Shown one piece after another: positions 1-5,214 of a stretch of DNA of 8,139 nt. A program made the translations under genes and the position numbers. The stretch's first letter is position 1. Every line of letters starts with the position of its first letter. The notes beneath the pieces were generated by a model. That model saw only the letters and a program-made list of their open reading frames with translations, searched no databases and had not been told where the DNA came from. This DNA comes from an uncultured Veillonella sp. (GTDB taxonomy: Bacteria; Bacillota; Negativicutes; Veillonellales; Veillonellaceae). The stretch covers positions 1 through 8,139 of the forward strand of contig CABQQJ010000024.1 of the NCBI GenBank assembly GCA_902466275.1. Direction: 5' to 3'.

Positions 1-1
1 T

Positions 2-718
2 GAACAATATTTAGAAACCTTCTACCGCACCTTTGATGAAGTAAAAGACCAGTTCTTTGACGGTATGATTATTACCGGTGCTCCTGTTGAGTTAATGCCT
101 TTTGAAGAGGTAGACTATTGGTCTGAACTCGTAGAAATCATGAACTGGGGCGAAGAGCATGTTTACTCTACGTTTTATATCTGTTGGGGTGCTCAAGCTG
201 GCTTATATCATCACTTTGGCATTAATAAATCGATTATGGATGAGAAATTATTTGGTGTGTACGAACACGATATTTATAATGATCGACCAGTGCTCATGCG
301 TGGATTTGATGAAAAGTTTTGGATGCCACATTCTCGTCACACTACAGTTTCTTTGCAACAAATTAAGGAAAATCGTGACTTGGAACTTTTGGCTGGGTCT
401 GAACCAACAGGAGCTGCTATCGTTCGTAGTTTAGATAATAAACATATCTTTGTATTTGGTCATGCCGAATACGATTGGGATACACTTAACCGTGAGTACG
501 TGCGGGATATCAAAAAAGGTATGGATATTGCGGTTCCTGAAAACTACTTCCCGGATAATGATCCAAAACAACGTCCCATCGTGCGCTGGCGCTCTGTAAG
601 TACACTATTATTTACAAACTGGTTGAACTACTATGTATACCAAGAAACACCGTACATCATTGAACAAATCCAAAAAATGAAATTTGAACGGGATAAAAAT
701 TTAGGCGCTTACATCTAA
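2..718 (+). CDS. metA: Homoserine O-acetyltransferase (MetA family), 3' part of the gene
   Basis: MetA acylates the hydroxyl of L-homoserine, the committed step of methionine synthesis, in the cytoplasm. The reading frame is open from base 2, so 238 C-terminal residues are present. Counting against E. coli MetA, about 81 N-terminal residues lie outside the window. Visible family landmarks are the nucleophile Cys in YICWGAQAG (fragment residue 61) and the catalytic His and Glu in FGHAEYDWD (154 and 156). Their spacing equals that of E. coli Cys142, His235 and Glu237. The residue matching E. coli position 111 is Glu (APVEL, fragment residue 30), not Gly. Published work on MetA ties Glu there to acetyl-CoA and Gly to succinyl-CoA, so an acetyltransferase is predicted. 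This agrees with the O-acetylhomoserine sulfhydrylase downstream. A terminator follows the stop, so metY is not simply co-transcribed. An ATG at 65 is internal and not the start. Confidence 0.95.
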   Translation, partial: EQYLETFYRTFDEVKDQFFDGMIITGAPVELMPFEEVDYWSELVEIMNWGEEHVYSTFYICWGAQAGLYHHFGINKSIMDEKLFGVYEHDIYNDRPVLMRGFDEKFWMPHSRHTTVSLQQIKENRDLELLAGSEPTGAAIVRSLDNKHIFVFGHAEYDWDTLNREYVRDIKKGMDIAVPENYFPDNDPKQRPIVRWRSVSTLLFTNWLNYYVYQETPYIIEQIQKMKFERDKNLGAYI

Positions 719-758
719 ATGTAAGTACTTATTTCTAATCTATTGATAGTACTATGTA

Positions 759-820
759 CCCCTAATTACTTCTAACATCTCTCAAGGGAGCTGGTTCTTT
801 GGAAGTAATTAGGGGATTTT
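759..820 (+). terminator. Intrinsic terminator after metA
   Basis: A perfect 14-bp inverted repeat (CCCCTAATTACTTC at 759-772, its complement at 802-815) encloses a 29-nt loop, within which a small ctct/ggag stem can form. It is followed by ATTTTATTTC on the plus strand. The minus-strand side has no T-run, so it acts on metA transcripts. The loop is long for a plain terminator. No T-box or SAM-riboswitch consensus was recognised around it. Confidence 0.7.
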
Positions 821-925
821 ATTTCTCATAAATGACTTAGTTCGCTTTAGCGGTTTTGGTAAAAGCTTTTATCCTCCTTTGTCCACCATAGTTTAAAGTT
901 ATGGAGAAAAGAATATAAAAAATAG

Positions 926-957
926 TAGACATAACTTTTAAAGCATAGTACTATACT
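926..957 (+). promoter_or_regulatory. Candidate sigma70-type promoter of metY
   Basis: TAGACA (926-931) is followed after 17 nt by TACTAT (949-954). An overlapping TATACT lies at 952-957, with a 20-nt spacer from the same -35. The leader to the metY ATG would be about 45 nt and carries the ribosome site AAAGGAG at 993-999, 8 nt before the start. The spacer also holds an imperfect inverted copy of 887-903 (see findings). The rest of 816-1007 shows only short palindromes, such as TAAAAGCTTTTA at 860-871. This is a consensus match only. Confidence 0.4.
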
Positions 958-1007
958 AGGTATAAAGAACGAACTCAATTCACAGTTAACATAAAGGAGT
1001 TGTCATA

Positions 1008-2279
1008 ATGAGTAAACAATACAGATTTGAAACATTACAATTACATGCCGGTCATACGGTAGATCCAACAGGTTCTCGTGCAGTACCTATTTACCAAACT
1101 ACATCTTTCGTATTTAAAGATGCAGAAGAAGCAGCTGGTCGTTTTGCATTGACTAATCCTGGTGGTATTTACTCTCGCCTTGGCAATCCTACTACAGATG
1201 TATTAGATGCTCGAGTGGCAGAACTTGAAGGCGGTGCTGCTGGTATTGCAGTAGCATCTGGTTCTGCAGCGGTTACGTACTCTATTTTAAATGTAGCAGA
1301 TGCTGGTGATAATATTGTTGCTGCATCTACATTGTATGGTGGTACTTATAATTTGTTTACTGCTACATTGCCTCGTTTGGGGATTCAAACTAAATTCGTA
1401 AATCCGGATCATTTGGAAGAATTTGAAGCAGCTATCGATGAAAAGACTAAAGCCGTTTATATCGAATCTATTGGTAACCCTGGTATTAATCTTATCGATG
1501 TACAAGCTATAGCTGATATTGCACATAAGCACAATATCATCTTGATCGTAGATAACACATTTGCATCTCCATACTTGTTCCGTCCATTAGAACATGGTGC
1601 TGACGTAGTAGTACACTCTGCTACTAAATACCTTGGTGGTCATGGTACAACATTGGCTGGCGTAGTTGTAGAATCTGGTAAATTCGACTATAAAGGTTCT
1701 GGTAAATACCCTGGCTTCTCCGAAGGTGATGAACATTACAATGGTTTAGTGTATGGTGATTTGCCAATTCCATTCACTGTAAAAATTCGTGCTCAATTGC
1801 TTCGTGATACTGGCGCGTGCATTACACCACTTGCAGCATGGCAAATCTTGCAAGGCGTTGAAACATTGTCCTTGCGCGTAGAACGTCACGTAGAAAATGC
1901 TCGTAAAGTAGTAGATTTCTTGAGCAAACATCCTAAAGTAGCATGGGTAAGCTATCCAGAATTAGAAGACAGCAAATACAAAGCTTTAGCTGACAAATAC
2001 TTCCCTAAAGGTGTTGGTGCTGTATTCACATTCGGCATAAAAGGTGGCAAAGAAGCAGGTATTAAACTTGTGGACTCCTTGGAAATCTTCTCTAACTTGG
2101 CTAACGTAGCAGATGCTAAATCCCTTGTTATTCATCCTGCATCTACAACACATGCACAACTTAACGAAGAACAACAAAAATCTGCTGGCGTAACACCAGA
2201 CATGATTCGTTTGTCCATCGGTCTTGAAAATGTAGATGACATCATCGAAGACTTGGCACAAGCTTTAGATAAAGCATAA
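1008..2279 (+). CDS. metY: O-acetylhomoserine sulfhydrylase (aminocarboxypropyltransferase)
   Basis: A 423-residue PLP enzyme of the Cys/Met-metabolism family. It replaces the acetyl group of O-acetyl-L-homoserine with sulfide to give L-homocysteine and acetate in the cytoplasm; some members also accept methanethiol. Length and order fit the MetY branch: an N-terminal [20 protein letters not shown] stretch (13-32), the [10 protein letters not shown] motif (55-64), the phosphate-binding SGSAA (84-88), a ring-stacking Tyr110 in TLYGGTY, Asp182 in VDNTFASP pairing the pyridine nitrogen, and the Schiff-base Lys207 in HSATKYLGG. The insert after the lysine (about 225-255) is typical of sulfhydrylases rather than the shorter MetB/MetC proteins. 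The start is supported by AAAGGAG 8 nt upstream. It follows metA but has its own leader and terminator. The predicted acetyl specificity of MetA matches the substrate. Close alternatives are cystathionine gamma-synthase or a sulfhydrylase of wider specificity, but length and motifs favour this call. Confidence 0.95.
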   Translation: MSKQYRFETLQLHAGHTVDPTGSRAVPIYQTTSFVFKDAEEAAGRFALTNPGGIYSRLGNPTTDVLDARVAELEGGAAGIAVASGSAAVTYSILNVADAGDNIVAASTLYGGTYNLFTATLPRLGIQTKFVNPDHLEEFEAAIDEKTKAVYIESIGNPGINLIDVQAIADIAHKHNIILIVDNTFASPYLFRPLEHGADVVVHSATKYLGGHGTTLAGVVVESGKFDYKGSGKYPGFSEGDEHYNGLVYGDLPIPFTVKIRAQLLRDTGACITPLAAWQILQGVETLSLRVERHVENARKVVDFLSKHPKVAWVSYPELEDSKYKALADKYFPKGVGAVFTFGIKGGKEAGIKLVDSLEIFSNLANVADAKSLVIHPASTTHAQLNEEQQKSAGVTPDMIRLSIGLENVDDIIEDLAQALDKA

Positions 2280-2311
2280 TTTCCCACTCCAAATATGAAA
2301 ATACTATAGAT

Positions 2312-2390
2312 CAAACTTTCAGAACATAAATTACATTCTTAAGCTCTGACCTCGCTTAAGAAATAGAACACAAACTATCAGACCTATAAA
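2312..2390. repeat. 9-bp stem-loop flanked by a near-direct repeat
   Basis: In the 3' UTR of metY a perfect 9-bp inverted repeat (TTCTTAAGC at 2336-2344, GCTTAAGAA at 2354-2362) encloses a 9-nt loop. It has no T-tract on either strand. On each side lies a similar stretch of about 20 nt: CAAACTTTCAGAACATAAA (2312-2330) and CAAACTATCAGACCTATAAA (2371-2390). Function is unknown. It could be an RNA-stability element just before the terminator or a chance repeat. Confidence 0.4.
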
Positions 2391-2398
2391 ACTTATAC

Positions 2399-2426
2399 AA
2401 AAGACCTCCCGTTGGGAGGTCTTTTT
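2399..2426 (+). terminator. Strong intrinsic terminator after metY
   Basis: A perfect 12-bp stem (AAAAGACCTCCC at 2399-2410, complement at 2414-2425) with loop GTT is followed by the T-run CTTTTTG. It ends the metY transcript. The minus-strand side also has T's, so it may work both ways as a last block for minus-strand transcription. Confidence 0.92.
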
Positions 2427-2458
2427 GTAAGTATGTGCTAATTTTATAAGAATAAAAA

Positions 2459-2479
2459 GTTGTATAGGTGTAATACAAC
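2459..2479 (-). terminator. Weak second minus-strand terminator or hairpin
   Basis: A 7-bp inverted repeat (GTTGTAT at 2459-2465, ATACAAC at 2473-2479) with a 7-nt loop is followed, read on the minus strand, by TTTTTATTC. The stem is AT-rich. It lies 20 nt beyond the main minus-strand terminator and could be a back-up. Confidence 0.4.
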
Positions 2480-2498
2480 CTTGATAGAATGGATATAT

Positions 2499-2532
2499 AA
2501 AAAGACCTTGGATTCAATGATCCAAGGCCTTT
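2499..2532 (-). terminator. Intrinsic terminator of the PepSY gene / structured 3' RNA
   Basis: A 13-bp stem (2501-2513 with 2520-2532), loop 2514-2519, is followed on the minus strand by CTTTTTATAT. One position (2505/2528) is an A-C mismatch in plus-strand RNA but a G-U wobble in minus-strand RNA. This and the T-tract show that the hairpin serves minus-strand transcripts. It lies about 230 nt past the PepSY stop, so the transcript has a long 3' region. Confidence 0.85.
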
Positions 2533-2747
2533 AAGGGAGTATAGTGTGTGTAACGTTTGGTCTGTGGTGTGTGAGCACAGACCGTTTTCCTATTGTGTGA
2601 GATAGGATGTTAGGGAACCCGTGGTTAGTGTTACGGGCTCTCTGAGAGTGTGTTAGAGAGTGTATCCAAAGGATACAGTGTGTATAGTATGTGTGTTATA
2701 TGTGTAGTGTGTCATCTAAGTGGGTTAGGATAGGGTTTCACTTGATG
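2501..2747 (-). ncRNA. Candidate structured 3' UTR or sRNA: hairpin chain with CACAC-rich loops
   Basis: Read on the minus strand after the PepSY stop, I see a succession of hairpins: a 9-bp stem with one bulge (2739-2747/2713-2722); a 7-bp stem with a 3-nt loop (2671-2677/2661-2667); a 6-bp CTCTCT/AGAGAG stem (2655-2660/2638-2643), which competes with the next; an 8-bp stem (2633-2640/2615-2622); a 6-bp stem (2602-2607/2588-2593); an 8-bp stem (2576-2583/2559-2566); and the terminator (2532-2501). Loops and linkers repeat CACAC (GTGTG on the plus strand at 2544, 2567, 2595, 2648, 2678, 2691 and 2707, with GTGTT at 2628 and GTGTA at 2702). The 8-bp stem at 2615-2640 also contains an A-C mismatch that becomes G-U on the minus strand. 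No open reading frame of interest covers it. It may be a 3' UTR or an sRNA processed from the PepSY mRNA. I cannot match it to a named RNA family from memory. Confidence 0.5.
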
Positions 2748-2758
2748 CAAGAAAAATC

Positions 2759-3346
2759 TTAGTATTTTGTGTTTTTAACTTTAGCGCTTAAAACTTTACC
2801 GTTCATGCCATCAACTTTTACTTCAGCTTTTTTGCCGCCGCCAGTTGTCATGTCGAATTCGTATACAGCTCGGCCGTTTTCACGTTCAACAGTCCAATCC
2901 ATAGTTTGGAAATCAGAACCAACTTTTTCCATAGCTTTTGTTTCAGCTACTTCAGGGATGATGATGTTTTGAACGTTGATAGCTTTGTTGCCTTTTGTGT
3001 AGCCTTTAACTTCTTTACCAACGATTTGACCAGTTGCTTCGTCTACTTTGATTTCTACTTCACGGTTGTTGTAGTAACCTTCTACTTCATAGTAAGGGTT
3101 GTGTTTAGCGTCATAGGAAATAGATTTTACAGATGCGCCAGGGAATTGTTGATGGAATACTGTAACAGCGCCCATGTAATCAACAGAATAGTTAGCTTGA
3201 GCGGATGGAGCTACGCTACCAACACCGTTCCAGTTGCTATGATTGTTGTAAGCCTGGTTGCTAGCTGCGCCAACTACACCTGCTAATAATACTGTACTAA
3301 CGCCAAATGCACATAGTACTTTGGATACTTTCTTAACATTTTTCAT
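2759..3346 (-). CDS. Secreted protein with two PepSY-like domains
   Basis: A 195-residue protein with a signal peptide: basic MKNVKKVSKV, hydrophobic core at about 11-26, and a likely signal peptidase I site near GVVGAAS (26-30). After a linker rich in Asn and Ser (30-52) come two repeats of PepSY type. The first is about 55-113 (AVTVFHQQFPGA..., YYEVEGYYNNREVEIKVDEATGQIV). The second is about 130-190 (PEVAETKAMEKVG..., AVYEFDMTTGGGKKAEVKVDGMNGKVL). PepSY domains in known proteins are often extracytoplasmic inhibitors or modulators of proteases; here no protease is adjacent, so the partner is unknown. The start is ATG at 3346, because AGGAGG (3355-3360) sits 8 nt upstream; the in-frame TTG at 3352 is only 2 nt from it. 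The gene is monocistronic and divergent from bioY. Its transcript appears to run into the hairpin chain down to the terminator at 2499. Confidence 0.85.
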   Translation of the reverse strand: MKNVKKVSKVLCAFGVSTVLLAGVVGAASNQAYNNHSNWNGVGSVAPSAQANYSVDYMGAVTVFHQQFPGASVKSISYDAKHNPYYEVEGYYNNREVEIKVDEATGQIVGKEVKGYTKGNKAINVQNIIIPEVAETKAMEKVGSDFQTMDWTVERENGRAVYEFDMTTGGGKKAEVKVDGMNGKVLSAKVKNTKY

Positions 3347-3400
3347 AAGCAATGCCTCCTGATACCAAATTATAATTTTCGTTTAGTTACGATTTTGTGA

Positions 3401-3424
3401 AAGTAGATTTTACTCAATCTACTT
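3401..3424 (-). repeat. 9-bp inverted repeat in the leader of the PepSY gene
   Basis: AAGTAGATT (3401-3409) and AATCTACTT (3416-3424) form a perfect dyad with a 6-nt spacer, about 55-78 nt upstream of the PepSY start. It could be an operator or an mRNA 5' hairpin. I found no convincing -35/-10 pair for this gene on the minus strand between 3361 and 3540, so the position relative to transcription start is unknown. Confidence 0.4.
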
Positions 3425-3498
3425 ACGTATAATTTAATGTTGTTACATGAATATAAAATGAAATTTAAAGTTTTTTGTATGAAGATGAGTATATCTTT

Positions 3499-3527
3499 TA
3501 GTTATTATGAACGATTGGTAATAACTA
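3499..3527. promoter_or_regulatory. Operator-like dyad in the divergent PepSY-bioY region
   Basis: TAGTTATTA (3499-3507) and TAATAACTA (3519-3527) are perfect inverted repeats separated by 11 nt. The centre-to-centre distance is 20 nt, about two helical turns, as for a dimeric DNA-binding protein. It sits about 150 nt from either start codon. The regulator is unknown. Such AT-rich dyads can also arise by chance. Confidence 0.35.
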
Positions 3528-3585
3528 TAATGTATAGTCAAAAAAACAAAATACTTGAAATTGCTGTATATATAGTATTAGACTA

Positions 3586-3643
3586 CATAGTTAACTAAAA
3601 GTCAACACGCATAGTTGACAATTAAAAATACAAGTGCTTTAAT
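3586..3643 (+). promoter_or_regulatory. bioY promoter with overlapping repeat cluster (possible BirA-type operator)
   Basis: A consensus -35 TTGACA (3615-3620), 17-nt spacer and -10 TTTAAT (3638-3643) form a good sigma70-type promoter, giving a leader of about 47 nt. The -35 is part of an inverted repeat, GTCAAC (3601-3606) with GTTGAC (3614-3619). A direct repeat, CATAGTTAAC (3586-3595) and CATAGTTGAC (3610-3619), overlaps it. TAGTTAAC and GTTGACAA resemble the halves of the Firmicute biotin operator (TTGTTAAC...GTTAACAA), but the gap here is 18 nt, longer than the roughly 15 nt I expect. Repression by a biotin sensor is therefore plausible but unproven. The promoter itself is well supported. 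Confidence 0.6.
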
Positions 3644-3696
3644 TTAGATAGTTAGTAGGTTGTAGTTTATTGATGTGTTATTAATGGAGGTATACC

Positions 3697-4263
3697 ATGA
3701 GTTCAACCGTGTCGAAACAAGGTCGCATCACTACCCGTCAGTTAACGATGACAGCACTTTTTGTCGCATTGATTGCCGTAGGTGCTTTTATACGGGTACC
3801 ATTACCAAATTGTCCATTTACATTACAAATCTTATTTACTACTCTCGCAGGCATTGTATTAGGCAGTCGATTGGGGGCTGCTAGCGTTGGCATATACATT
3901 GTCTTAGGTTTAATTGGGGTACCAATTTTTACATCTGGTGGTGGTCCTGGTTACATTTTACAACCTACCTTTGGCTATTTGATCGGTTTTATGGTAGGTG
4001 CTTATGCAGTAGGTCGTATTGCTGAATCTATGGAGAAACTTTCCTTTAAACGATTATTAGTAGGTTCCATATTAAATCTATTTATCGTATATGGCCTTGG
4101 TATGATCTATCTATACTTCATTATGAACTTGTATTTAGGTAAACCAATTGGAGTAGAGGCCGTTATTATTACATGCTTCTTGATTCCAGTAGGTCCAGAT
4201 ATCTTCCTTTGTGCCGTTGCGGCATCTCTTGGCAAACGAATTGTTAAAGAATTACATCGATAA
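3697..4263 (+). CDS. bioY: Biotin ECF transporter S component BioY
   Basis: A 188-residue integral membrane protein, the substrate-binding (S) subunit of an energy-coupling factor transporter that takes up biotin. Length and sequence fit the family. After a basic N-terminus there are about six membrane segments (approximately 17-33, 43-57, 60-76, 90-108, 119-143, 153-178). The hallmark glycine-rich stretch includes GLIGVPIFTSGGGPGY (71-86) followed by LQPTFGYLIGF (88-98). The start ATG has GGAGG (3686-3690) 6 nt upstream. No ATPase (EcfA) or EcfT gene lies beside it, so it probably shares a general ECF module encoded elsewhere. It stands alone between its own promoter and a terminator. No biotin synthesis genes are seen here. 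The dyad over the promoter suggests control by biotin status. Confidence 0.93.
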   Translation: MSSTVSKQGRITTRQLTMTALFVALIAVGAFIRVPLPNCPFTLQILFTTLAGIVLGSRLGAASVGIYIVLGLIGVPIFTSGGGPGYILQPTFGYLIGFMVGAYAVGRIAESMEKLSFKRLLVGSILNLFIVYGLGMIYLYFIMNLYLGKPIGVEAVIITCFLIPVGPDIFLCAVAASLGKRIVKELHR

Positions 4264-4312
4264 TATAGTCTCTATATAATACTATTATATGTTTACCAAA
4301 TATATGTTTATT

Positions 4313-4340
4313 AAAACCGAGGCATTATGCCTCGGTTTTT
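4313..4340. terminator. Bidirectional terminator between convergent bioY and the TIGR03943 gene
   Basis: A perfect 12-bp stem (AAAACCGAGGCA at 4313-4324, complement at 4328-4339) with loop TTA is followed by a T-run on the plus strand. On the minus strand the stem ends in TTTTAATAA, so it can also end the minus-strand operon, whose last stop codon is at 4392. It lies 50 nt after bioY. Confidence 0.9.
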
Positions 4341-4391
4341 GTTTATATATTTATTTAAGCCTGTTTAAGGCTATCGATTTAAGATTGTTTG

Positions 4392-5156
4392 TTAAGGATA
4401 TACATAACCTAAAATAGGTTCTGCTGATTTTATTTTTGTAATTTCTACGTATGGTTGTTGACGACCGTGGAAATCTCGTGTAGATACTTTGCCTTCGATA
4501 GATACCCATTGTTCATTTTGTAAGCTATCACCATCTGTTTTATATGCTGTCATGCCAATAGGGGCAACGTCAGCAATACAACAAGCCATAGCCATACGAG
4601 AAATAGTAAATTCGTTAGATTTTAATGTATTATCTTCGCGGTTCACATAGCCTGTCATATAAACTGTGTAGTCTTTATATTGATCAGCATTAGATCCAAC
4701 TTTTACAATGGTTTGATAGAAATTATCTGAGTTCAAAACGATTTCTTTTTTGTCCTTGGAAATCCCTGGCTCTTTACTTTCACTGTTAACGGTGACAACC
4801 TCTCCAATAGCATCGTTTGTAAAGTCAAAATTGTTAGTATCATCGTTTACACGAGTGGCACCATGAACGCCTGTTGAGGGTACAAGAACGGGAGGAACGA
4901 TGAGCAACATAATAGGAATAATAATCGGAACGATAGATTTCCAGTTATGCTTGTAGTATTTTGAAGGCGCCCAAATGATCGTCGCTAGACCTCCTAAAAT
5001 AAGGGCAACGCCACTAATACCTAGTAAAAGTTCATAACGTGGTGCAATATAGTTCAAATAACGACCTGTCACAATGAGGTAAATACAACAGATACCTAAG
5101 ATGAGATACAATAGACCTTTCACGATAGAAAAGCGATCTTTCAGTCCTAATGTCAT
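4392..5156 (-). CDS. TIGR03943/DUF1980 membrane protein (YcgQ-like), putative permease partner
   Basis: A 254-residue protein with three N-terminal membrane segments (about 11-30, 42-62, 73-93), an extracytoplasmic acidic linker (about 100-140) and a soluble C-terminal domain (about 140-254). The C-terminal domain holds the family signature FTISRMAMACCIADVAPIG (183-201) with the paired Cys192-Cys193, and an OB-like end (WVSIEGKV... YVEITKI). These proteins are typically encoded next to DUF318 permeases (the YcgQ-YcgR pair) and are thought to act with them; the biochemical role is not established. Here the permease domain is in the gene just upstream, which supports the pairing. The start has AAGGAG (5165-5170) 8 nt upstream. 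The 58-nt gap to the previous gene contains a Fur-box-like sequence, so this gene may also have its own metal-responsive control. The Cys pair is a candidate metal ligand by inference. Confidence 0.85.
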   Translation of the reverse strand: MTLGLKDRFSIVKGLLYLILGICCIYLIVTGRYLNYIAPRYELLLGISGVALILGGLATIIWAPSKYYKHNWKSIVPIIIPIMLLIVPPVLVPSTGVHGATRVNDDTNNFDFTNDAIGEVVTVNSESKEPGISKDKKEIVLNSDNFYQTIVKVGSNADQYKDYTVYMTGYVNREDNTLKSNEFTISRMAMACCIADVAPIGMTAYKTDGDSLQNEQWVSIEGKVSTRDFHGRQQPYVEITKIKSAEPILGYVYP

Positions 5157-5188
5157 GAAATCATCTCCTTTTAATTAATTAAGAACTG

Positions 5189-5203
5189 AGATAATGATTA
5201 TAA
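5189..5203 (-). promoter_or_regulatory. Fur-box-like 7-1-7 sequence before the TIGR03943 gene
   Basis: AGATAATGATTATAA matches the 7-1-7 Fur consensus TGATAATnATTATCA at 12 of 14 fixed positions. It is 32 nt upstream of the start codon, and on the minus strand it contains TATAAT, though no good -35 precedes it. The surroundings are very AT-rich, so a chance match is possible. Fur and Zur boxes differ, and this looks more like Fur. If real, it would control an internal promoter for the last operon gene. Confidence 0.35.
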
Positions 5204-5214
5204 AAATTTGTAAA

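Noticed and set aside
759..820. T-box or SAM riboswitch between metA and metY
   Set aside because: The AAGGGAGCTGG in the loop only loosely recalls a T-box. The required upstream leader would fall inside metA, and no specifier or SAM-core motifs are visible.
1287..2314. Several minus-strand open frames opposite metY
   Set aside because: They are shadows of a well-supported enzyme gene, with Cys/Tyr/Phe-rich products and no ribosome sites.
2540..2712. GTGTG repeats as a CRISPR array or microsatellite
   Set aside because: The repeat unit is only about 5 nt, at irregular distances and set within different hairpins. There are no repeat-length direct repeats or uniform spacers.
2906..3286. Plus-strand open frame of 126 codons opposite the PepSY gene
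   Set aside because: It is antisense to a gene with signal peptide, ribosome site and domain match. Its product is Phe/Val/Tyr-rich as expected of a shadow, with no ribosome site seen.
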